This document shows positions 33,708 through 40,182 of a stretch of DNA of 40,182 nucleotides, one piece after another. A program made the position numbers and the translations under genes. The DNA comes from Leptospiraceae bacterium. GTDB lineage: Bacteria > Spirochaetota > Leptospiria > Leptospirales > Leptospiraceae. The DNA is taken from contig JAGOHK010000036.1 of the NCBI GenBank assembly GCA_017996175.1, positions 1 through 40,182 of the forward strand, given 5' to 3'. The stretch's first letter is position 1; each line of letters starts with the position of its first letter. Below the pieces are notes generated by a model that was not told the origin of the DNA, ran no database searches, and was given only the letters and a program-made list of their open reading frames with translations.

Positions 33708-34142
33708 AATACAATAGTTTTTACTCTTCGCAATGGTGCGAAATCTTTTTTATTGAATTACCAGAATTCTCGTACAAGGAATTTTGAAAGATCATTAAGC
33801 CAAAAAATTATTAAAACCAAGAATGGCGGTAATCAATTTTTTAAAAAGATAATCCAGAATCATATTTAGAAAAGGACATTGGTATTGAAATATGCTAATA
33901 CTTTCAGTTCTGTGGACTCAAAATAAAGTCTGTCCTTTAGAGTGAATATGTATAAATTCCGGTGAGATTCATAATAACATTTTATTTCCTAAACACCCAA
34001 ACTTTCTTTCAAATTTTTAAGGAATTTTTCAAGGAAAAATATTTCATAAATAAAAATTGACAATGCTTTATAATTACAAAAGCCTAGGTTTTGTGGTATT
34101 GTGAAAGGCTTTTAATTTTCACATTAAAAATGAGGTTGGCTT
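33708..34142. other. Divergent intergenic region with leader hairpin
   Basis: A 435-base AT-rich gap without a gene. TATAAT at 34069-34074 could be a -10 element, and AAAAGCCT (34078-34085) pairs exactly with AGGCTTTT (34106-34113), followed by TAATTTT. That hairpin would lie at the start of the kinase transcript and could act as an attenuator; it could also be a terminator with nothing upstream to stop. Confidence 0.4.
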
Positions 34143-35561
34143 TTGGAAGAACTAAAAAGAGAAATTGAAGATTTGAAAGGAATTATTGCATCGTATGAGA
34201 CATTGCACGATCTCAGCCAGAAAGAATTGGCGGATGCAAGAGAAGCTATCAAAGGGTACGAAGCTATGCTTAACCTTTCTGCAGAGGAGAGAAAACAATC
34301 TTACGAAACAGTAGACGCATTTCGCTTAGTCCAAGAGGTTTCGAGACAGGAGTTAATTGATGCGGGGAAAGTGATTCAAAATATTCTCTCGATGGACAAA
34401 GAACTTTCAGTGGTTTCGGACGTTAAGCCGCTCATGATCAAAATTCTTCAATCGGCAATTCAATCTCTTGATGCAGACCTTGGAATTATTTTTCTAAAAA
34501 AACATGGAGACTTAGTGCCTGTCTTTTTTGAGAATATTACAGAAAATCAAATTACGATTTTAAGTTATATTAAATCTTTGGCACAAAGTAGTATGCGAAT
34601 TGAAGGCGGAAAAATAAAAGGAGAATATTCAGTAAAACATGATAATGAAGAAAAGTCAATATCTTATATATGCAATAGTTTCAAACAAGATGAGCGTGTA
34701 ATCGGCGTTATCTACCTTGAAAAATCATCAAATGGTGTTTCGTTTCACAGTACCGATATAAATACACTTGAGGTTTTCAGTCTACAGGTGGCAATTGCGT
34801 TTCAACAGTCGAATACGAATATAAAAATGATTTCCATGCTTAGAGAAATCAACCAAAAGAATCAAATCTTAGAAAAAGCACAAGAATTAAATGTAAGACT
34901 CAGCCAAACAAAGGATGCATTTTTAAAAAATCTCTCTTATGAATTAAAAACCCCTCTATCTTTTATACATGGATTTTCTGAATTATTGCAAAGTACAGAG
35001 CCAAATAATATAGAACAAATTCATTCTCATGTTGAATCCATTTATTTAGAAAGTGAAAAGCTAAATGATCTTTTGAATGATCTTTTATTGATTACCAATT
35101 TAGAGACAGAACTCAAAATAAAAAAAGAGGAATTATCAATTCAACAAATTGTAGATTTTTGTCTAATTAAAATCCAAGATGTTATAAATCGAAAAAAAAT
35201 TGAAATTAATATTACTGTAGCGGGTAACGTGCAAGCTGATAAAATTTTATTCGTAAAAGCGTTATTTAATTTAATTAAAAATGCAGTTTATTACAATAAA
35301 CGAAATGGAAAACTTGATATTTTTTCTGAAAAATTAAAAAATGAAACGCGAATCACTGTACGAGATACAGGTCTTGGAATTTCAGAAGAAAGTCTTAAAT
35401 ATGTCTTTGATAAATTCTACCGTGCGGTTAACGTAGATTCTTTTGATGGAATTGGTGTAGGGCTTTTTATTGCGAAAAAAGTAGTTGAACTTCATGGTGG
35501 TTCTATATCTGCTAGTAGCGAACTTATGAAAGGAAGTACATTTCAAATTCATTTACCTTAA
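34143..35561 (+). CDS. GAF histidine-kinase homologue with Tyr at the phospho-acceptor site
   Basis: A 472-residue soluble protein starting at TTG, with GAGG 8 bases upstream. Residues 1-85 form a coiled coil with two related L-S-x-x-E-L/E-R-x-x-A stretches, 88-222 a GAF domain, 255-320 a HisKA-like domain, 330-472 a HATPase_c domain. The ATPase boxes look intact: Asn376/Asn380, D-T-G-L-G (408-412), F-D-K-F-Y-R and G-I-G-V-G-L (436-441). The phospho-acceptor box reads N-L-S-Y-E-L-K-T-P-L: Tyr266 (TAT) stands where His (CAT) is expected. It should bind ATP but not autophosphorylate normally. Confidence 0.85.
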   Translation: MEELKREIEDLKGIIASYETLHDLSQKELADAREAIKGYEAMLNLSAEERKQSYETVDAFRLVQEVSRQELIDAGKVIQNILSMDKELSVVSDVKPLMIKILQSAIQSLDADLGIIFLKKHGDLVPVFFENITENQITILSYIKSLAQSSMRIEGGKIKGEYSVKHDNEEKSISYICNSFKQDERVIGVIYLEKSSNGVSFHSTDINTLEVFSLQVAIAFQQSNTNIKMISMLREINQKNQILEKAQELNVRLSQTKDAFLKNLSYELKTPLSFIHGFSELLQSTEPNNIEQIHSHVESIYLESEKLNDLLNDLLLITNLETELKIKKEELSIQQIVDFCLIKIQDVINRKKIEINITVAGNVQADKILFVKALFNLIKNAVYYNKRNGKLDIFSEKLKNETRITVRDTGLGISEESLKYVFDKFYRAVNVDSFDGIGVGLFIAKKVVELHGGSISASSELMKGSTFQIHLP

Positions 35562-35607
35562 ACATTGTTTAACGCGTATTAGGTGTAGGAAATCGTTTTT
35601 ATAAAAA

Positions 35608-35756
35608 TTATTCAGGACTTTTTAAAATTTTTTTTCCTTCTTGCCAAATAGAAAGAAAGTGTTTTAGATTAAGCGTCAAAACAATATTAGCCTTCATCCT
35701 CTGAGCGGCTAGTCGATTATTCCGGCAACGATAATAGATGTATCAAAGAAAATCAA
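35608..35756 (-). pseudogene. vapC (PIN toxin) remnant
   Basis: From TTG at 35756 (overlapping the vapB stop in TTGA) 15 codons read L-I-F-F-D-T-S-I-I-V-A-G-I-I-D, the start of a PIN nuclease with its first metal Asp, and then stop at 35709-35711. Further on, R-M-K-A-N-I-V-L-T-L-N-L-K-H-F-L-S-I-W reads like the PIN C-terminus and ends at 35608-35610. The central part with the other acidic residues is deleted, so it cannot cut RNA. Confidence 0.7.
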
Positions 35757-36030
35757 GAAAGTCCCCAGTTGAATTGAATTCTTTCTTCTCGATTTTGACG
35801 TTCCCAATTTTCAAAAGATTTTTTAGATTCTAATTTTCCTGTGTAAACCAATACATTATTTTTCTTTTTAAAAAGAGAACTCTCTTTTTTTTTACAGGTG
35901 ATAAAGTAATCTTTCCTTTTTCTTCCGTTAACGCCAAGGTTGAACCCGTAACGAGTCCCAGACTCCCACGAATTTCTTGCGGAATCAAAACGCGCCCAAA
36001 ATTATCAATTTTAAGTTCTTGTAAGTTCAT
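35753..36030 (-). pseudogene. vapB (AbrB-type antitoxin), frameshifted
   Basis: The ATG at 36030, with AAGGTG upstream, starts a SpoVT/AbrB swapped-hairpin domain (L-Q-E-L-K-I-D-N-F-G-R-V-L-I-P-Q-E-I-R). In a run of nine A the frame shifts. The direct frame ends at 35830 after about 66 residues. The shifted frame reads N-N-V-L-V-Y-T-G-K-L-E-S-K and R-E-E-R-I-Q-F-N-W-G, the normal VapB tail, to a stop at 35753-35755. One extra A would restore about 92 residues. DNA binding may survive; toxin binding in the tail is lost. Confidence 0.7.
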
Positions 36031-36067
36031 AATAGTCACCTTATTGGCAATTTGTCAATTCCAAAAG

Positions 36068-36246
36068 TTGGTCACGCTTACGCTATTCGATACGCGACTT
36101 TTTTTACTTAATCAGTCTTCGACGTTTACACGCTACTCAGTGACCGGTCTTTATTGAAATAGATTAGTATAAAATCCGGTCACTGAGTGAAATTTATTGC
36201 ATTTGCACGCAATAAATTTTGTATCGAACAGCGTAAGCGTGCCCAA
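36068..36246. repeat. Nested inverted-repeat element (MITE-like)
   Basis: Outer arms 36068-36093 and 36221-36246 are 26-base inverted copies with two mismatches. Inside, ACTCAGTGACCGG (36135-36147) pairs perfectly with CCGGTCACTGAGT (36176-36188), and AATTTATTGC pairs with GCAATAAATT (36191-36200 and 36209-36218). The three nested or tandem stems make a compact 179-base structure without coding potential, as in a small non-autonomous element or a structured repeat. Confidence 0.6.
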
Positions 36247-36330
36247 GTAGTAAATGTGAATTTAAGTAGTCGCAACCGGATAATACCAATAAGGCGCAAA
36301 GATAAAAAGTAAGAAATGGAATCTCTGGCA

Positions 36331-37194
36331 TTACTCTAAATAGCCAGAGGGATAAGTGTAGGTGTGGATACTTTGCGTAATTTCAATGAATTTAGAATTG
36401 AACACCGAAAGCAGAAGCATTGTATCGACTTCTTCCAAAACGGAAACCAAATAAAGTTTTCGAAGCAATGGGAGTTTTGATTTTAAATCGATATAAACAA
36501 GTTCTTGAAATTTTTGCTTGGAAACCATATCGTTACCAAATAAAGAAAAAGTGGACTTTACATATTTATTCGTTAACAATACTCCAACATCCCTTTTTTT
36601 ATGAGTTGCTACTCCGATAAATGTTACATCTATTTTAAAAGTAATTTTATCGTTTTTCCCTTCATGATAAATAGGAGTATCTAATAATAAATTATCTAGT
36701 TTATAAAATAAGATAGGCTTATAGTTATTTTTTTTATGCTCTTTGCAATCAAGTATTAGCTCATCATTACCGACTTTATTTGAATGTTTGTCATACCATG
36801 ATTTCTCTATAATGGAACTTTCACAGTCTGATTTATTTCCTTCCCATGATCTAGATAGCAGATAATCACCATTTTCTTTTACTTCTAAAATTTTATTTTT
36901 ATAATTTTTTTTTCCTATTCTATTTTTAGTGCCAAGATTTCCTTTCACATCTGAATAAGTTATACTTTCTACTTCTTCACTAAACTCACCTAGTTTATAA
37001 GCAAAAGAAAAATCTTTAGTTGGTTGAATTTTTTGGATATCAGGTATTTCAAACGGACGTTTCTCTAAATAATGAATCGCAACATCGTAGTCTACATAAA
37101 TTATTTTAGGAGGTCGTAGTGCTGAACAATTTGATAGAGTGAAGATAAAAAGGAAAAAAAATACAATTCGGATTCTATTTTTTTTGTAAATCAT
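36331..37194 (-). CDS. Hypothetical lipoprotein
   Basis: A 287-residue protein with a basic N-terminus, a hydrophobic segment and lipobox T-L-S-N-C (Cys23). The mature part is lysine-rich and beta-rich with four further Cys; no family recognised. Its ATG overlaps the HEPN stop in ATGA, so it is translated as the last gene of the fliG-suhB-MNT-HEPN run. Whether it belongs to the MNT/HEPN system or only shares the transcript is unclear. Confidence 0.65.
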   Translation of the reverse strand: MIYKKNRIRIVFFFLFIFTLSNCSALRPPKIIYVDYDVAIHYLEKRPFEIPDIQKIQPTKDFSFAYKLGEFSEEVESITYSDVKGNLGTKNRIGKKNYKNKILEVKENGDYLLSRSWEGNKSDCESSIIEKSWYDKHSNKVGNDELILDCKEHKKNNYKPILFYKLDNLLLDTPIYHEGKNDKITFKIDVTFIGVATHKKRDVGVLLTNKYVKSTFSLFGNDMVSKQKFQELVYIDLKSKLPLLRKLYLVSVLEEVDTMLLLSVFNSKFIEITQSIHTYTYPSGYLE

Positions 37195-37571
37195 AACTTC
37201 AAAATATATTTCTCAATACTATTCAAAATCATTCCAGAATTATGAATTGCTTCCTTAGTTACTTCGGATGTGAAAGTAGTAATCGCATCGTAGTCACTTG
37301 CTTGCCTATCTTCAAACAAACCTTGCAATATTGCTGTATACTCTTTTGGAAAAATTCCAGACTTCACAAACTCACGATTAAACGCTCCAATGGTTTGATT
37401 ATGAGAAGAAAAATTTAGATTCTTAGTCCAAAGCAAAGCTGATATAGCATTAAAGGCACAATAATAAGACCGTGAAATCGAATCTTCGAATGGTCCGTTT
37501 TCGAAATCAATGCGAGCAGTCTTTAATTTGCTCTTAGCCTTTGCTAATAGAGCAAGATTTTCCTCATTCAC
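37191..37571 (-). CDS. HEPN-domain protein
   Basis: A 126-residue all-helical HEPN protein: R-S-Y-Y-C-A-F-N-A-I-S-A-L-L near 29-42, S-S-H-N-Q-T-I near 55-61, and E-D-R-Q-A-S-D-Y-D near 87-95. It pairs with the nucleotidyltransferase before it (4-base overlap), the usual MNT-HEPN toxin-antitoxin arrangement. The canonical RNase motif R-x4-6-H of toxic HEPN proteins is not seen; R-Q-A-S-D-Y-D stands there. So this is likely the branch without clear RNase activity. Confidence 0.82.
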   Translation of the reverse strand: MNEENLALLAKAKSKLKTARIDFENGPFEDSISRSYYCAFNAISALLWTKNLNFSSHNQTIGAFNREFVKSGIFPKEYTAILQGLFEDRQASDYDAITTFTSEVTKEAIHNSGMILNSIEKYILKL

Positions 37572-37876
37572 AACAAAATTCCTTCTCGTAAAATATTACG
37601 ACCAATAGAGAAATTTTTCCTCTTCTCCCACTCAGAAGTATCATAAATGAGGCTTGCGGCTAATGTATCGAATTCGTCAAGGAAATCAACTTCGAGTTCT
37701 CGAACTGATTTAACAAGTTCTCGATTTTTTTCTTTAAATACAATTAGAAAGTCATAATCTGAATGTTCAGAAAAATCACCACGTGCTCTAGAGCCAAATA
37801 GCCATATACTTTCTAAAATATTCGGAAACTTATTCTTAATTTTTTTAGAAAAAGAAATGGCAGCTAGGTCATTCAT
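37568..37876 (-). CDS. MNT-type minimal nucleotidyltransferase
   Basis: A 102-residue nucleotidyltransferase with G-S-R-A-R-G-D-F-S-E-H-S-D-Y-D-F-L-I (28-45) giving the two catalytic Asp, and a likely third acid in L-E-V-D-F. MNT proteins of this type act as antitoxin by modifying the HEPN partner (AMPylation is known for MntA-HepT). It starts 4 bases after suhB without a clear ribosome binding site, so translation may depend on coupling. Confidence 0.85.
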   Translation of the reverse strand: MNDLAAISFSKKIKNKFPNILESIWLFGSRARGDFSEHSDYDFLIVFKEKNRELVKSVRELEVDFLDEFDTLAASLIYDTSEWEKRKNFSIGRNILREGILL

Positions 37877-37880
37877 TGCT

Positions 37881-38729
37881 TTAATTCAACGACAACTCTT
37901 GTCTAGCTTTCTTCAAAACTTCGATAATTTGGTTGTGGATAAAACCATTCGATATAACGATATCACTTGGATAAGTAATCATCTGGTCGCCTTTGTAGTC
38001 GGAGATGGTAGCGCCTGCTTCTTTGAGGATAACAGATACTGCGGATAAGTCCCATAAGCCTACACGTTTTTCCCAGAGCCCGTCGATTCGACCTTCGGCT
38101 AACCAGCATAAGTCGAGGACGATAGATCCTGTTCGGCGAATACTTCTGCCCGATGTGAGGAATGCGGAAAGGTCTGCTAGGATTTCGTGTAAGATGACTT
38201 TGCGATTTACAGGAAAGGAAGAAATTAACAAAGCACGATCCAGTAATTGAATTTCCGAAACTTTGATGCGGGATAAATTCTTAGTAACCCCTTGTCCGAG
38301 GATTGCTTTGTAGACATCATTCAACTCAGGAACAATTACAACGCCTGCCACGTTTGTTTCGCGGTGTTGAATCCCGATAGAAATTGCGTAGAGCGGAAGT
38401 TTGCGTAAAAAGTTCATCGAACCGTCGATTGGATCTAGAACCCAAGTAAAATTATTTTTCCCGTGTTGGTGGTGCTCTTCTTCCGAAGAAACGGAGTCAT
38501 CAGGAAAAACTTTTGTGATTACTTTCATGAGCGCATCATGCACATTACGCTCCACTTGACCGAGTAAATGTTTTTCCTCTCCGTCTGAGAGCGTGGAGGA
38601 GATGGCTAGTTCTTGTTGGATTCGTTTAACAGAGTCAATGATAAACCCGATTTTTTCTTCGATGAAGCTGACACGGGCTTGGATTTCCTCAATAGGAAAG
38701 TTTAGTTCGGGAGCAGTGGCGTTACTCAT
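37881..38729 (-). CDS. Inositol monophosphatase-family protein
   Basis: A 282-residue protein with the family metal sites S-S-E-E-E (81-85), W-V-L-D-P-I-D-G-S-M-N-F (96-107) and G-L-W-D-L-S-A near the C-terminus, plus R-R-T-G-S-I-V-L-D-L-C-W-L-A-E-G-R-I-D-G. It should hydrolyse inositol phosphate or a related sugar or nucleotide phosphate. The usual N-terminal K-x-D-x-V-T-x-x-D is degenerate here (S-T-L-S-D-G-E-E-K-H), so its substrate may differ from classical SuhB. It starts 5 bases after fliG. Confidence 0.87.
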   Translation of the reverse strand: MSNATAPELNFPIEEIQARVSFIEEKIGFIIDSVKRIQQELAISSTLSDGEEKHLLGQVERNVHDALMKVITKVFPDDSVSSEEEHHQHGKNNFTWVLDPIDGSMNFLRKLPLYAISIGIQHRETNVAGVVIVPELNDVYKAILGQGVTKNLSRIKVSEIQLLDRALLISSFPVNRKVILHEILADLSAFLTSGRSIRRTGSIVLDLCWLAEGRIDGLWEKRVGLWDLSAVSVILKEAGATISDYKGDQMITYPSDIVISNGFIHNQIIEVLKKARQELSLN

Positions 38730-38734
38730 AGTAA

Positions 38735-39748
38735 TTAAACTATGAGTTCATCTTCACCCGAACGAGCAACCACAATTTCGCCCGCTTCTTCCAGTTTACG
38801 TATGATATTTACGATTTTTTGCTGGGCGTCTTCCACGTCTTTTAAGCGGACAGGACCCATAAAGTCCATATCTTCTCGAAGCAGATTCGCCGCGCGTTTG
38901 GACATGTTCTTAAAAATCTTCTCTTGCACTTCGGAATCGACCGACTTGAGAGCTTTTGCAAGCTCTGTGTTGTCCACCTCGCGCATAACTTTTTGAATCG
39001 CACGGTCGTCGAGTAATACAATATCTTCGAATACGAACATACGTTTTTTGATTTCTTCTGCGAGCTCCGGATCTTCTTCTTCGAGTGCCTCGATGATAGT
39101 CTTCTCTGTTCCACGATCCACGTTGTTCAAAATTTCCACCACAGAGTCGATACCACCTGCAGTCGTATAGTCCTCGGATGCGAGAGTGGAGAGTTTACGC
39201 TCGAGTACCCGCTCTACCTCACGTAGAACGTCCGGACTTACCCTATCCATAGTTGCAATCCGTTTTGCAACTTCGGCTTGAATCGTATGCGGAAGTGCAG
39301 AGAGGATACTCGCTGCTTTGTTTGGATCAAGGTAGGAGAGAATTAACGCGATTGTTTGCGGATGCTCTCCTTGGATAAAGTTTAATAATTGCGCTGGGTC
39401 GGTTCTACGCACGAAGTCGAATGGTCGGACTTGGAGAGAAGACGTCAGGCGGTTAATAATATCAATTGCTTTCTGATTCCCGAGAGCTTTTTCGAGGAGT
39501 GATCGGGCAAAGTCAATACCACCGTTGGTGATAAATCCTTGTGCCATCATGAGTTCATTGAACTCGACTAAAACTTTCTCTTTGTCTTCGGGGGTAATTT
39601 TGTCTAAACGAGCAATCTCAAATGTAATTTGTTCAATTTCATCTTCTCGTAAGTGTTTAAAAATTTCTGTAGAGACTTCACTTCCTACAGCAATCAAAAA
39701 AATAGCGGCTTTCTGGCGACCAGTTAGGTTTGTCTTTTTACTTAGCAT
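38735..39748 (-). CDS. fliG: Flagellar motor switch protein FliG
   Basis: A 337-residue rotor protein of the switch complex, at the cytoplasmic face of the MS ring. N-domain T-G-R-Q-K-A-A-I-F-L-I-A-V-G-S-E, middle domain with G-E-H-P-Q-T-I-A-L-I-L-S-Y-L (127-140), and a C-terminal torque domain with F-V-F-E-D-I-V-L-L-D-D-R-A-I-Q-K-V-M-R-E-V-D. The charged residues that meet the stator are kept. Full length. AGGAATC precedes the ATG. Leptospires usually have several FliG paralogues, and which one this is cannot be told here. Confidence 0.95.
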   Translation of the reverse strand: MLSKKTNLTGRQKAAIFLIAVGSEVSTEIFKHLREDEIEQITFEIARLDKITPEDKEKVLVEFNELMMAQGFITNGGIDFARSLLEKALGNQKAIDIINRLTSSLQVRPFDFVRRTDPAQLLNFIQGEHPQTIALILSYLDPNKAASILSALPHTIQAEVAKRIATMDRVSPDVLREVERVLERKLSTLASEDYTTAGGIDSVVEILNNVDRGTEKTIIEALEEEDPELAEEIKKRMFVFEDIVLLDDRAIQKVMREVDNTELAKALKSVDSEVQEKIFKNMSKRAANLLREDMDFMGPVRLKDVEDAQQKIVNIIRKLEEAGEIVVARSGEDELIV

Positions 39749-39940
39749 TTGAGATTCCTAGTTAAATATCGGACAAACTAAAATAAATCAATAAGGAAAA
39801 AAACATAGCTAATCAGTATAAATCTCTCTATTCCAAAAATTACATTTTTTTGAATAAATTTTATCGGGCATTCAAAGTAAGTCACACTTTTAAGTACAAC
39901 CTTCGCTATCCTACTCTCTCGTTTCTAACATGAAATCTAC

Positions 39941-39969
39941 TTGACATTTTAAAAATAATACATTACAAT
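39941..39969 (+). promoter_or_regulatory. Promoter of the right-edge membrane protein
   Basis: TTGACA (39941-39946), a 17-base spacer and TACAAT (39964-39969). The expected start near 39976 is only about 5 bases from the ATG at 39981, so the mRNA may be leaderless or nearly so. The rest of the 232-base gap to fliG shows nothing else. Confidence 0.7.
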
Positions 39970-39980
39970 TTAACAGTGAG

Positions 39981-40182
39981 ATGAGTCCGGAAGAAAAAGA
40001 AATATTTTTACAAATGCAGCAAAACATCCAATCAATTCTAGAATTGTTGCAGACAAGCCACGAACCAAACAATGGATACAAGATTGTACTTTTTTTGGTT
40101 CCCATTTTTGGAATTGTTTTTGGTTCTACGCTACTATGTCTCATTTTCCTATTTTGGCATAAACAAAGAATGGAGTTAATCA
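39981..40182 (+). CDS. Small membrane protein, cut by the window edge
   Basis: The frame from ATG 39981 is open to the end (67 residues). An acidic, Gln-rich amphipathic N-terminus (S-P-E-E-K-E-I-F-L-Q-M-Q-Q-N-I-Q-S-I-L) is followed by one strong membrane helix (about 36-58, V-L-F-L-V-P-I-F-G-I-V-F-G-S-T-L-L-C-L) and a basic H-K-Q-R. Codon usage matches its neighbours and a good promoter precedes it, so it is likely real. Family not recognised; divergent from fliG. Confidence 0.65.
   Translation, partial: MSPEEKEIFLQMQQNIQSILELLQTSHEPNNGYKIVLFLVPIFGIVFGSTLLCLIFLFWHKQRMELI

Noticed and set aside
1..40182. CRISPR array, tRNA or rRNA genes
   Set aside because: No regularly spaced direct repeats, tRNA-like cloverleaf or rRNA-like stretch was noticed on either strand; this was by eye, so a tRNA or CRISPR scan would settle it.

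Overview
The window looks like chromosomal DNA of a spirochete of the family Leptospiraceae (Leptospira or a close relative). The DNA is AT-rich. It carries FliG, class III adenylate cyclases with 7TMR-DISM sensor domains, a leptospiral-type membrane-anchored cyclase remnant, relaxed spirochete-style lipoboxes, DUF445, DUF1858 and WYL proteins, a long apolipoprotein N-acyltransferase and independent phosphoglycerate mutase. This assignment rests on recognising protein families; no rRNA or tRNA gene is visible. 

Layout. 1-622: the end of an IS5-type insertion sequence inside the membrane domain of a dead adenylate cyclase gene. 726-5264: WYL regulator, DUF1858 protein, membrane AraC regulator and an NHL-propeller lipoprotein. 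5772-7841: an intact DISM adenylate cyclase, converging on a DsbA-like/gpmI/lnt operon (7847-11898). 12049-17579: secreted hypothetical plus enoyl-CoA hydratase, an unknown protein, a DinJ/YafQ toxin-antitoxin pair, DUF2721, DUF445, an SRPBCC protein and a collapsed membrane-protein pseudogene. 17703-18119: an Rnk/GreA-C-like protein closed by a perfect 44-bp palindrome. 

18172-26508 is the outstanding region: fifteen genes on the minus strand with gaps of 51 bases or less, starting with one ArsR repressor behind a clear promoter. It encodes eight SRPBCC/AHSA1 domains in six proteins, three RibD-C/dihydrofolate-reductase-like proteins, two VOC (glyoxalase/PhnB-like) proteins, two DoxX-like membrane proteins and a GyrI-like ligand-binding protein. 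All predicted folds are small-ligand binders or small-molecule enzymes, so the cluster reads as one ArsR-controlled xenobiotic or small-molecule response operon of unknown substrate. One protein contains a domain of much higher GC content that still has its own ribosome binding site. 

26717-35561 is a signalling block: a STAS protein following a 1517-residue DISM/4xGAF adenylate cyclase that carries an in-frame palindromic repeat insertion, a PAS protein with a phospho-acceptor histidine but no ATPase domain, a zinc peptidase-like lipoprotein, and a GAF histidine kinase homologue with an intact ATPase but Tyr in place of the phospho-acceptor His. 35608-36246 holds a decayed vapBC pair and a nested inverted repeat. 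36331-39748 is an operon fliG-suhB-MNT-HEPN-lipoprotein, and the window ends in a membrane protein cut by the edge.
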